The notes under the pieces were generated by a model, which saw only the letters and a program-made list of their open reading frames with translations, had not been told where the DNA came from and ran no database searches. From assembly GCA_902802975.1 (NCBI GenBank), contig CADCOF010000261.1, positions 1 through 9,232 on the forward strand: a DNA stretch of 9,232 nt, in the 5' to 3' direction. The stretch's first letter is position 1. Each line of letters begins with the position of its first letter. The DNA comes from an uncultured Ruminococcus sp. GTDB taxonomy: Bacteria; Bacillota; Clostridia; Oscillospirales; Acutalibacteraceae. Positions 1 through 6,151 of this stretch are shown in pieces. The position numbers were made by a program, and so were the translations under genes.

Positions 1-708
1 ACAATTGACGAGCCTGTTACTCCCGTAACACCTGCTGAGACAACTGACGAGCCTGCGTCAGCAGATAATTCTGCACCGAAGACTCCTGCCGGTTCGGGTG
101 CAGCTCTCAATAGTATCGAAGTTGTTTACGGCGACGTTGTTATTGCCGTATACAACAGTAAAAACGAGCTTACATCTTCCGTATCTGTAGTATTCAGCGA
201 GGATACAGAGCCGATGATACCACCCGTAACAACACCGGACACACCTGTTACAACTCCTGATACGCCTGTAACAACACCGGACACACCTGTTACAACTCCC
301 GATACTCCTGTTACAACTCCTGATACACCTATAGATATTGAGCCTGTAGCAACACCGGATACTCCTGTAACTACACCCGACACTCCTGTGACTACACCGG
401 ATACTCCTGTTACAACACCCGACACACCGGTGACAACACCGGACACACCGATTGCAACGCCTGACACACCGATTACAACACCCGATACTCCGGATCCGGT
501 TGTTGTATATGCAACAGGCGATGTTGACAATGACGGTTACATCACAGCAGCCGATGCGCTTATGGCACTTCGTGCTTCTGCAAGATTCGTAACTCTTAAC
601 GATGCTCAGACAGCTGCAGCCGATGTAGACAAGGATGGATACATCACTTCCGGCGACGCGCTGAAGATTCTCAGAGTTTCAATCAAACTCGATACTTTTG
701 CAGCTTAA
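1..708 (+). CDS. Dockerin type I protein, 3' part (5' end outside window)
   Basis: The frame is open from base 1, so the start lies upstream and the 235 residues seen are the C-terminal part of a larger secreted protein. Residues 1-75 are Pro/Thr/Glu/Ala-rich with a short beta-like stretch (about 41-70) and no catalytic motif I recognise. Residues 76-164 are a TPDTP linker. Residues 174-230 form a type I dockerin with two F-hand calcium loops, D174-x-D176-x-D178-G-x-I-x-x-x-D185 and D208-x-D210-x-D212-G-x-I-x-x-x-D219, each followed by an Ala-Leu-x-x-Leu-Arg helix. Dockerins bind cohesins on scaffoldins and so attach enzymes or structural proteins to cellulosome-like complexes outside the cell. 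The enzymatic or binding module that would tell the substrate is not in the window. Stop TAA at 706-708 is followed by a terminator. The ATG at 214 is an internal Met with no good ribosome site, not a start. Confidence 0.9.
   Translation, partial: TIDEPVTPVTPAETTDEPASADNSAPKTPAGSGAALNSIEVVYGDVVIAVYNSKNELTSSVSVVFSEDTEPMIPPVTTPDTPVTTPDTPVTTPDTPVTTPDTPVTTPDTPIDIEPVATPDTPVTTPDTPVTTPDTPVTTPDTPVTTPDTPIATPDTPITTPDTPDPVVVYATGDVDNDGYITAADALMALRASARFVTLNDAQTAAADVDKDGYITSGDALKILRVSIKLDTFAA
226..492 (+). repeat. 18-bp degenerate tandem repeat encoding VTTPDTP linker
   Basis: Twelve TPDTP units at a 6-residue (18-bp) period, five before and seven after an IDIEP interruption at about 328-345. Codons vary synonymously between units (ccggac, cctgat, cccgac, ccggat), so the peptide is conserved better than the DNA. 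Such Pro/Thr linkers separate modules in secreted glycan-degrading proteins and are often O-glycosylated. The opposite strand is open only because of this repeat. Confidence 0.92.
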
Positions 709-807
709 AAATTAACCTGACGAGCAAAAACTTCCCCGCCTATACAGGCGATGAGTACTTCACGTGATATACAAGTTAAGCTATATTTGCATGCAGTAGC
801 CTAACAC

Positions 808-843
808 AAAAAAGCGGACTCCTCTATTAGGGGTCCGCTTTTT
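808..843 (+). terminator. Rho-independent terminator of the dockerin gene
   Basis: A 12-bp stem (811-822 with 830-841; one T-G wobble) closes a 7-nt loop and runs into a T-tract at 839-843. The A-run before the stem lets it also act on the other strand. It separates the dockerin gene from the yerC operon. Confidence 0.9.
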
Positions 844-864
844 CAGTGAACATTACACGCCGCC

Positions 865-893
865 TTTACTTTTGATTTGGTTTGTGATATAAT
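865..893 (+). promoter_or_regulatory. Sigma-A-type promoter of the yerC operon
   Basis: The -35 TTTACT (865-870) and -10 TATAAT (888-893) are separated by 17 bp. Transcription would begin near 900, so the in-frame GTG at 899 cannot be a useful start, which supports ATG 956. A perfect inverted repeat overlaps this promoter (868-900). Confidence 0.75.
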
Positions 894-900
894 CAAAAGT
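868..900. promoter_or_regulatory. Operator-like inverted repeat over the yerC promoter
   Basis: ACTTTTGATT at 868-877 is exactly complementary to AATCAAAAGT at 891-900, with 13 bp between. The left arm overlaps the end of the -35 and the spacer; the right arm overlaps the -10 and the expected transcription start. Arm-centre spacing is 23 bp, about two helical turns, as expected for a dimeric repressor bound to one face. The repressor is not known; autoregulation by the TrpR-like product of the first gene is a guess. Confidence 0.5.
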
Positions 901-955
901 GTTGTATCAACCTCTGTTCGGAGCATCACAAATCTATTACAAGGAGAACAGGAAT

Positions 956-1273
956 ATGAACACAAAAAACGATGAAGAAAACCTGGAGTATCTTTTCAGG
1001 GCAATCACTTCAATAAAAAATGTTGAGGAATGCCGCCGCTTTTTTGAAGATCTCTGCACAGTTCCGGAATTGAACGCAATGTCGCGCCGCCTGATGGTAG
1101 CCAAGCTGTTAAGCGAAAATGTCGTGTACAGTGAAATAGTAAGCAGAACAGGCACATCAACTGCAACTATAAGCAGAGTAAATCGTTCGATGAATTATAA
1201 CGGCAACAGCGGTTATCCGATCATTTTTGAACGGCTGAGATCGGAAAAAAACAAAGATGAAATGGAGGATTAG
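956..1273 (+). CDS. yerC: YerC/YecD family TrpR-like DNA-binding regulator
   Basis: A 105-residue protein, close to the roughly 100 residues usual for YerC. It carries the TrpR-superfamily helix-turn-helix fold: an N-terminal helical part (NLEYLFRAI, VEECRRFFEDLCTVPEL), then the segment SRRLMVAKLLSENVVYSEI leading into the recognition part with TGTSTATISRVNR and the family's C-terminal Gly-Tyr/Phe-containing end. The ATG at 956 is chosen because AAGGAG at 941-946 lies 9 nt upstream; the longer GTG start at 899 falls at the transcription start. The physiological target of YerC is not well defined; some family members have been described as transcription regulators. It is the first gene of a three-gene operon, only 3 bp before the methyltransferase, whose ribosome site lies inside the yerC 3' end. 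Confidence 0.9.
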   Translation: MNTKNDEENLEYLFRAITSIKNVEECRRFFEDLCTVPELNAMSRRLMVAKLLSENVVYSEIVSRTGTSTATISRVNRSMNYNGNSGYPIIFERLRSEKNKDEMED

Positions 1274-1276
1274 CCA

Positions 1277-2017
1277 ATGGCTTACGGCATTTTTGCCGAT
1301 CATTATGACGCTCTCACATCAAATGTCGATTACAAAAGTAAAGCAGATTATATTTGCGAAATATTCGCGCGCCTTTCGCATTCTCCCGAAACAGCACTTG
1401 ATCTTGCATGCGGTACAGGCTCTTTGACGCTCGAATTACATAAAAAAGGCATCGACATCTTCGGCGTGGACGCGTCTGCCGAAATGCTCACACAGGCTCA
1501 AAATAAATCGCTTGAATGCGGCGAAGACATATTGTTCGTTCGTCAGCGCATGGAGTCTCTGCAGCTGTGGGGCAGCATTGACACTTGCGTATGTACGCTC
1601 GACTCCCTCAGCCACCTTCAGGGGATACATCAGCTTGAGAAAACAATGGAACGTGTTTCGTATTATATGGAAAAAAACGGCGTTTTCGTGTTCGATGTAA
1701 ATACTCCGTTTAAACATAAGCATATTCTCGGCGGCAATACATTTATTTATGATACGGACAGCGTTTACTTGGTATGGCAGAATACTTTTCGCGAAAGTGA
1801 CTGTTCCGTAAAAATCGAGCTTGATTTTTTTATTCCCGAAAACGGCATTTATACTCGTGAAAGTGAAAGTTTTCGCGAATATGCTTATCCTGCGGATACA
1901 ATAATTGATCTTCTTAATAAATACGGATTTTCGGTTGAAGCTATGTACGATGATTTTTCCTTCGAACCGCCAAATGATACTTCGCAGCGTATTACATTTG
2001 CTGCAAGAAAAATATAA
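1277..2017 (+). CDS. Class I SAM-dependent methyltransferase, YqeM-like
   Basis: A 246-residue protein, the length usual for B. subtilis YqeM-type methyltransferases. Motif I is clear: LDLACGTG at about 41-48 with the conserved Asp42 and glycine-rich loop, followed by the acidic end of strand 2 in FGVDASAEML, which binds the SAM ribose. Motif IV-like DTCVCTLDSLSHL and the strand GVFVFDVNTP complete the Rossmann core. The C-terminal half, with VYLVWQNTF, IELDFFIPENGIYTRESE and YAYPADTIIDLLNKYGF, matches the YqeM-type extension. The substrate cannot be told from sequence. Start ATG 1277 has GGAGG at 1264-1268, 8 nt upstream and inside yerC, so translation is probably coupled. The ORF of 248 codons on the opposite strand is a shadow. 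Confidence 0.88.
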   Translation: MAYGIFADHYDALTSNVDYKSKADYICEIFARLSHSPETALDLACGTGSLTLELHKKGIDIFGVDASAEMLTQAQNKSLECGEDILFVRQRMESLQLWGSIDTCVCTLDSLSHLQGIHQLEKTMERVSYYMEKNGVFVFDVNTPFKHKHILGGNTFIYDTDSVYLVWQNTFRESDCSVKIELDFFIPENGIYTRESESFREYAYPADTIIDLLNKYGFSVEAMYDDFSFEPPNDTSQRITFAARKI

Positions 2018-2038
2018 TATTTCAGTGAGGTAAATTTT

Positions 2039-2983
2039 ATGGATAATAATGAAATATATGCACCTGAGGGCACAACACAAAAACCCGATCATCTTATACG
2101 CTGCATTACATCGGACGGCGCAGTAATGGCAATTGCCGCGGAAACAACAGGTATCGTACACATGGGAAAAAAACTGCACCACACGTCTAACGCAGCTACA
2201 GCGGCACTCGGGCGGCTGCTGACAGCGTCTTCGATAATGGGCGTAATGCTAAAACAGCACAACAGTGCTTTGACACTTCGCGTTAAAGGCGACGGTCCGC
2301 TGGGCGCAGTTGTTGCCGTTTCTGACAGCTACGGCAACTGCAGAGGCTACGTTGAAAACCCCGGTGTTGAGACCGAATATCACCCAAACGGTAAGATAAA
2401 CGTTGGAAAAGCTGTGGGAAAAGACGGCGTTATAAACGTGCTGCGCGACTACGGAACAGGCAACCCGTATATAGGTGTTTGTCCGCTTGTGTCGGGCGAG
2501 ATCGCAGAAGATATCACAAGCTACTATGCCGTTTCGGAACAGATACCTACAGTATGCGCGCTTGGCGTACTTGTCAACAAAGATGACGGCGAGGTCATGC
2601 TGGCGGGCGGTATTCTGATACAGCTTCTCCCTGGTGCCACAGACGAAACAATAACAAAGCTTGAGGAAAACATAAAGAAACTGGAGCCGGTAACAACAAT
2701 GCTAGCCAAGGGCATGAGCCTTATGGATATAGTAAAAACTGCGCTTTCGGGATTTAACGTGGAACTGCTTGACGAACAGGATATAGCATATGTATGCAAA
2801 TGCAGCCGTGAAAGAGTGATCAACGCTTTTATTAAGCTCTCCGATGACGATATCAGATCGCTTGCAGATGAAAAAGGATACGCCAGAGCGAATTGCCACT
2901 TCTGCAACAAGAATTATCGCTTTACAAAAGGACAGCTTGAAGAAATAATCGCTAACCGAAAGAAGAACAATGCGGACACATAA
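2039..2983 (+). CDS. hslO: 33 kDa redox-activated chaperone Hsp33
   Basis: A 314-residue cytoplasmic holdase, slightly longer than the usual 290 because of short N- and C-terminal extensions. Hsp33 is inactive when reduced and zinc-bound; oxidative stress plus unfolding forms disulfides, releases zinc and exposes a binding surface for unfolding clients. The diagnostic switch is intact: C253-K-C255, then 30 residues, then C286-H-F-C289, within the known CxC-X(27-32)-CxxC spacing. The N-terminal core contains family blocks such as DHLIRCITSDG, LTLRVKGDGPLG, GNCRGYVENP and GSEIAED-type turns around VSGEIAEDI; further non-switch Cys are present. The ribosome site AGTGAGG at 2024-2030 sits 8 nt before ATG 2039, and the gene is 21 bp after the methyltransferase, so it is the last gene of the yerC operon. 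A product reactivated by thiol reduction could be served by the thioredoxin encoded at 6152-6469. Confidence 0.97.
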   Translation: MDNNEIYAPEGTTQKPDHLIRCITSDGAVMAIAAETTGIVHMGKKLHHTSNAATAALGRLLTASSIMGVMLKQHNSALTLRVKGDGPLGAVVAVSDSYGNCRGYVENPGVETEYHPNGKINVGKAVGKDGVINVLRDYGTGNPYIGVCPLVSGEIAEDITSYYAVSEQIPTVCALGVLVNKDDGEVMLAGGILIQLLPGATDETITKLEENIKKLEPVTTMLAKGMSLMDIVKTALSGFNVELLDEQDIAYVCKCSRERVINAFIKLSDDDIRSLADEKGYARANCHFCNKNYRFTKGQLEEIIANRKKNNADT

Positions 2984-2989
2984 TTTTCT

Positions 2990-3050
2990 GCTGCTGGGGC
3001 TCTGCCCCAGACCCCGCAAGCCTTTTGAAAAAGGCTTGGCGAAAACTTTA
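2990..3050. repeat. Dispersed palindromic repeat, two adjacent hairpins
   Basis: Two perfect palindromes abut: CTGGGGC/GCCCCAG (2994-3000 with 3004-3010, loop tct) and CAAGCCTTTT/AAAAGGCTTG (3017-3026 with 3029-3038, loop ga), joined by accccg, followed by gcgaaaacttt. From memory, near-identical strings recur in intergenic regions of Ruminococcus and relatives; only one copy is in this window, so the dispersed nature is recalled, not shown. It lies 7 bp after the hslO stop and could stabilise the 3' end or help termination, although no T-tract follows. Confidence 0.6.
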
Positions 3051-3070
3051 TGATGTTATGTTAATGACAT

Positions 3071-3106
3071 TACGTTCAGTAGGGGTATAAATCCCCACTG
3101 AACGTA
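3071..3106. terminator. Hairpin between convergent hslO and lipoprotein genes
   Basis: A 14-bp stem with one bulged A (3081) pairs 3071-3085 with 3093-3106 around the loop tataaat. It lies in the 138-bp gap between two convergent genes, where a bidirectional terminator would be expected, but neither strand has a T-tract after it, so termination is only suggested by position. Confidence 0.45.
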
Positions 3107-3121
3107 CAAAGCCTTAGGTTT

Positions 3122-3379
3122 TTAGTTATTCATGTTTCTATCTTTTCGCACGTCAGACGTTATAGATGAGCCCATGTTGTCAACTCCGTCGGCAACGTCC
3201 TCCCCCACTCTGCCGACCATGGAAGCAGCGTCATGAAGTACTCCCTTATCGTCACGATAACCCATCGAAGCATTTCTGGTATAGTCGGGGTCGTTTATCC
3301 TGCCGTCACGTGTATCACAGCCCGTCAGCGCACAGCCTGCGATCAACAGACAAAGTGCTGTTTTTATGATCTTCTTCAT
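3122..3379 (-). CDS. Small putative lipoprotein, function unknown
   Basis: An 85-residue protein with a textbook lipoprotein signal: positively charged MKKIIK, hydrophobic ALCLLIAGCA and lipobox LTGC with Cys21, after which diacylglyceryl transfer (Lgt) and signal peptidase II cleavage would leave a lipid-anchored peptide of 65 residues on the outer face of the membrane. The mature part is hydrophilic and rich in Asp, Arg, Asn and Gly (DTRDGRINDPDYTRN, ASMVGRVGEDVADGVDNMG), with a possible short amphipathic helix but no recognised domain. ATG at 3379 is chosen over the TTG at 3388 because AGGAG (3393-3389) lies 9 nt before it. The gene is monocistronic, divergent from recQ and convergent with hslO. 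I do not recognise the family; short Firmicute lipoproteins of this sort are often poorly conserved. Confidence 0.75.
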   Translation of the reverse strand: MKKIIKTALCLLIAGCALTGCDTRDGRINDPDYTRNASMGYRDDKGVLHDAASMVGRVGEDVADGVDNMGSSITSDVRKDRNMNN

Positions 3380-3388
3380 TGAGATCAA

Positions 3389-3393
3389 CTCCT
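3389..3393 (-). promoter_or_regulatory. Ribosome binding site deciding the lipoprotein start
   Basis: AGGAG on the minus strand, 9 nt upstream of ATG 3379 but directly abutting the TTG at 3388, which therefore cannot be the start it serves. Confidence 0.75.
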
Positions 3394-3429
3394 ATTCTTG
3401 TTTCTTTACTTATTTACTTATTTCTACCG

Positions 3430-3454
3430 CACATTTGCGAAAAATACAAATGTG
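3430..3454. repeat. 8-bp inverted repeat in the divergent lipoprotein/recQ gap
   Basis: CACATTTG (3430-3437) and CAAATGTG (3447-3454) are perfect complements around a 9-nt AT-rich centre, 51 bp upstream of the lipoprotein start and about 130 bp upstream of recQ. It could be an operator or a leader hairpin. The remaining gap (3380-3582) is AT-rich; a TATAAT at 3527-3532 on the plus strand could be a recQ -10, but it has no acceptable -35 at 16-18 bp. Confidence 0.4.
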
Positions 3455-3582
3455 TGTCGTTTATTATTCCACATAACTTTTAAGAAATACGTTTTTAACA
3501 CAACAAAAATAATTACCGTTTTTTTCTATAATTAATATTAACGCTGCATCGATATACATCTGTCTTTCGGAGATATTTTTAT

Positions 3583-5397
3583 ATGAATAATAAATATGAA
3601 ATATTATCAAAATATTTTGGACACACATCATTTCGTCAGGGTCAGGAGGAGCTAATTGACAGCCTGCTGGACGGAAAAGACGTACTCGGCGTAATGCCCA
3701 CAGGCGCGGGGAAATCTATGTGTTACCAGATACCCGCCATGATATTTCCGGGCGTAACATTTGTTATTTCGCCGCTCATTTCGCTGATGCACGATCAGGT
3801 TGTAACGCTTGTGCAGTCCGGAATTCCCGCGGCATATATCAACAGTTCGCTGACATATCCTCAATATTTGAAAGTGACAGACAGACTTAGGCGCGGTGAA
3901 TACAAACTGGTGTATGTTGCGCCCGAAAGACTCGAACGCGAGGATTTTCTTAATATAGCAGCGTCGCTGTGCGTTCCGCTTATCGCAATTGACGAGGCTC
4001 ACTGCGTGTCACAGTGGGGTCAGGATTTTCGCCCGGGCTACTTAAAAATTGCAGATTTTATCGAATCATTTCAGACTCGCCCTACGATAGGCGCATTTAC
4101 GGCAACCGCCACGGACAATGTGCGCAGTGATATCATCAAGCTGCTTAAAATGAATAATCCGATAAGCATAACAACCGGATTCGACCGCCCGAATTTATTT
4201 TTTTCGGTAGCCGAACCGCCCTCAAAAGAAGCAAAGCTGCTGGCATTCATCAAGGAACGTCCGCTTTTGACCGGGATTGTATACTGCTCAACGAGAAACA
4301 ACGTTGAGGAAGTCTGCGACATGCTAAACGAAAACGGCTGCCATGCAGTGCGGTATCACGCGGGTCTTTCGGAAGAGGAGCGGCGAAGAAATCAGGAAGC
4401 GTTTGTTTATGACCGCGTTCAGGTGATGGTTGCTACAAATGCGTTCGGAATGGGCATAGATAAATCTAACGTTTCATATGTGGTTCATTATAATATGCCA
4501 AAGGATCTTGAAAGTTATTATCAGGAAGCCGGACGTGCGGGACGAGACGGCGGCGAAGCCGAATGTCTGCTTTTGTACAGTCCGCATGACGTGCGAATAG
4601 CTAATTTTCTGATTGACAATTCCGACAGCCGTCAGGAGTATTCCCTGAAAGAACAGGAAGAATTAAGGCAGCGCGACAAAATAAGGCTGAAATACATGAC
4701 GTATTACTGTACTACGCCCGATTGTCTGCGCGGGTACATGCTGCGCTATTTTGGCGAACGACGAACAGGCTCATGCGGAAAATGTTCGAATTGTCTGAGC
4801 AATTACACCGAGGAAGACATCACGGTTGACGCGCAAAAGATATTATCGTGCATTGTGAGAATGCGCAGAGGATACGGCGTAAAAATGGTTTGCGATGTAT
4901 TGAGAGGAAACACCAACGAACGAATCAGGCAGATGGAGTTTGACAAGCTTTCCACATACGGACTTATGAAAGGATACTCCGAAAGCCGCGTGAGATCGAT
5001 CATCGGGGCATTGATAACAAACGGAATACTGGCGCAGACAGACGGAGATTACCCGACGTTGACATTGACGCAAAAATCTGCGCAAGTACTCAAAGGCGAA
5101 TTGACTGTAAAAACGAGGGTGATCAAGCGCAGCGAACGAAAAACCAAGACAAAAACAGCGGTAACGGAAAATCCTGATTTGTACGAAAAACTTCGCCAAC
5201 TCAGAAAGACGATTGCAGACGCGGAGAGCGTACCGGCGTATGTGGTATTCTCCGACGCGGTTTTGAGAGATATCGCAGCAAATAAGCCCAAAAACAAAAA
5301 AGAATTCTCCGCCATAAACGGAGTGGGCTACAAAAAGCTTGAAAAATACAGCGACAGATTTATCGAAGAAATAATTAAATATGAATCAAATACATAG
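3583..5397 (+). CDS. recQ: ATP-dependent DNA helicase RecQ
   Basis: A 604-residue, complete 3'-to-5' superfamily 2 helicase acting in recombination and fork repair. In order: motif 0 FGHTSFRQGQEELI; Walker A TGAGKS at 40-45 (Lys44); motif II DEAH at 137-140, followed by the RecQ-specific aromatic-rich loop CVSQWGQDFRPGY; motif III GAFTATAT; second RecA domain with IVYCSTRNNVEEV, VATNAFGMGIDKSNV and motif VI QEAGRAGRDG at 314-323. The RQC zinc site has C381, C398, C401 and C404, nearly the same positions as in E. coli RecQ, followed by the winged helix (about 415-500). A C-terminal HRDC domain occupies about 529-604, ending with FSAINGVGYKKLEKY. Length matches the E. coli protein (about 610). 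GGAG at 3569-3572 lies 10 nt before ATG 3583. The gene stands alone between a divergent and a convergent gene and is closed by its own terminator. Confidence 0.98.
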   Translation: MNNKYEILSKYFGHTSFRQGQEELIDSLLDGKDVLGVMPTGAGKSMCYQIPAMIFPGVTFVISPLISLMHDQVVTLVQSGIPAAYINSSLTYPQYLKVTDRLRRGEYKLVYVAPERLEREDFLNIAASLCVPLIAIDEAHCVSQWGQDFRPGYLKIADFIESFQTRPTIGAFTATATDNVRSDIIKLLKMNNPISITTGFDRPNLFFSVAEPPSKEAKLLAFIKERPLLTGIVYCSTRNNVEEVCDMLNENGCHAVRYHAGLSEEERRRNQEAFVYDRVQVMVATNAFGMGIDKSNVSYVVHYNMPKDLESYYQEAGRAGRDGGEAECLLLYSPHDVRIANFLIDNSDSRQEYSLKEQEELRQRDKIRLKYMTYYCTTPDCLRGYMLRYFGERRTGSCGKCSNCLSNYTEEDITVDAQKILSCIVRMRRGYGVKMVCDVLRGNTNERIRQMEFDKLSTYGLMKGYSESRVRSIIGALITNGILAQTDGDYPTLTLTQKSAQVLKGELTVKTRVIKRSERKTKTKTAVTENPDLYEKLRQLRKTIADAESVPAYVVFSDAVLRDIAANKPKNKKEFSAINGVGYKKLEKYSDRFIEEIIKYESNT

Positions 5398-5402
5398 AAA
5401 TA

Positions 5403-5446
5403 GCCGGTATATTCCGTATTGAGAATATACCGGCATTTGATTTTTG
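5403..5446 (+). terminator. recQ terminator
   Basis: A perfect 12-bp stem, GCCGGTATATTC (5403-5414) with GAATATACCGGC (5423-5434), loop of 8 nt, begins 5 bp after the recQ stop and is followed by the T-rich tail atttgattttt. The minus strand lacks a good T-tract, so it serves mainly recQ. Confidence 0.88.
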
Positions 5447-5476
5447 TGCATTTTTACTTTTTTGCTCATTTATAGT
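5442..5476 (+). repeat. 35-nt repeat, copy 1
   Basis: This T-rich segment (core ACTTTTTTGCTCATTTATAG) matches the minus strand of 9107-9073 at 34 of 35 positions, the only difference being g5448; the last 28 positions are identical. It starts inside the tail of the recQ terminator and ends at the first base of the stop codon of the convergent membrane-protein gene. No function is known. Confidence 0.85.
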
Positions 5477-6057
5477 TATTTGATTAGAATATTCGGAGCT
5501 TTCAGTTGAAGGAATGTACATATCTCAGCCCATTCCTTAATTGATTTCGCGTTTTTTGTGACGGTACAAATGTCATATGTAACACCGTTGGCGTCAATTT
5601 TCAGATCCCATGACTCGGACGTATTGCCGTCATCATCTGTGGAAGTGGTGATCTTTACGTACATGGAACCTATCTCATTGTAAAATACGATCAAGCCTGT
5701 ACCTTTGCCCATGATGCAGTATTCGCCAAGCAGAACTCTTCCGTCAAATTTCGTAACGCCCCGCTTAATATCGCTAAGAGCGTAATTAAGCAAGCCCTGC
5801 TGCTGAAAATATTTCAGTCGCTTTTTGAATCGCCTTCGCGGCACAACGATTACAGAATGATGAACAACCAACCAACCGATCAAAATAACTACTCCGGCAA
5901 TAACAGCGGCAATTACCGGGTCTTCGATTGCCGCACCGTCTTCATCATCCGACAATAATACGGCAGCACCCAATACTTCAAGAATCGCACAAACAATTAT
6001 AGAAAGCAAATAAAACTTCGTTCTGCTTGTCAAACAGTATTTTTTCAGCTGTTTCAT
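5476..6057 (-). CDS. Two-helix membrane protein of unknown function
   Basis: A 193-residue protein I do not recognise. A basic N-terminus (MKQLKKYCLTSRTK) precedes transmembrane helix 1 at about 15-35, an acidic loop with DDEDG and IEDP, and helix 2 at about 48-72, followed by the strongly basic PRRRFKKRLK. The positive-inside rule therefore puts both ends in the cytoplasm with the acidic loop outside. Residues 85-193 look like a folded cytoplasmic domain of alternating strands (FDGRVLLGEYCIM, GLIVFYNEIGSMYVKIT, ESWDLKIDANGVTYDICTV) ending in a helix (KSIKEWAEICTFLQL); this arrangement resembles bacterial PH-like domains after a helix pair, but that is inference from pattern only. AGGAG lies 9 nt before ATG 6057, and the gene has its own promoter at 6093-6121. 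It converges on recQ and follows thioredoxin without overlap. Confidence 0.8.
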   Translation of the reverse strand: MKQLKKYCLTSRTKFYLLSIIVCAILEVLGAAVLLSDDEDGAAIEDPVIAAVIAGVVILIGWLVVHHSVIVVPRRRFKKRLKYFQQQGLLNYALSDIKRGVTKFDGRVLLGEYCIMGKGTGLIVFYNEIGSMYVKITTSTDDDGNTSESWDLKIDANGVTYDICTVTKNAKSIKEWAEICTFLQLKAPNILIK

Positions 6058-6092
6058 AGGCTATTTCTCCTTAGAGAGATATTACTAAGTGT

Positions 6093-6121
6093 ATTTTAAC
6101 ATAAATTCCGATAAAATTCAA
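6093..6121 (-). promoter_or_regulatory. Promoter of the membrane-protein gene
   Basis: On the minus strand, -35 TTGAAT (6121-6116) and -10 TAAAAT (6098-6093) are separated by exactly 17 bp, giving a start near 6086 and a leader of about 30 nt containing the AGGAG site. It lies in the 94-bp gap after the thioredoxin stop. Confidence 0.7.
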
Positions 6122-6151
6122 CATATTATTTGATTTTTTATTCAAAACTTC

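Noticed and set aside
226..492. Possible CRISPR array from the 18-bp repeats
   Set aside because: The units are contiguous without spacers, in frame and coding for a Pro/Thr linker.
126..530. 134-codon minus-strand ORF with GVSGVVTGVSG repeats
   Set aside because: It is the mirror of the 18-bp TPDTP repeat; the dockerin frame on the plus strand is the real gene, and no ribosome site supports the mirror.
737..750. CGCCT/AGGCG mini-hairpin and nearby TGCATGCA palindrome (788-795) after the dockerin gene
   Set aside because: Short, no T-tract and no repeat elsewhere; the 811-841 stem explains termination.
899..955. Upstream GTG start for yerC
   Set aside because: It sits at the expected transcription start, just after the -10 box, and has no Shine-Dalgarno site; ATG 956 has AAGGAG at good spacing.
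1436..2182. 248-codon minus-strand ORF opposite the methyltransferase and the hslO start
   Set aside because: It overlaps two well-supported genes, has no ribosome site, and its peptide is Cys/Phe/Ile-rich with no recognisable domain.
3541..3582. Riboswitch in the recQ leader
   Set aside because: The leader is short and AT-rich with no stable or recognisable aptamer fold.
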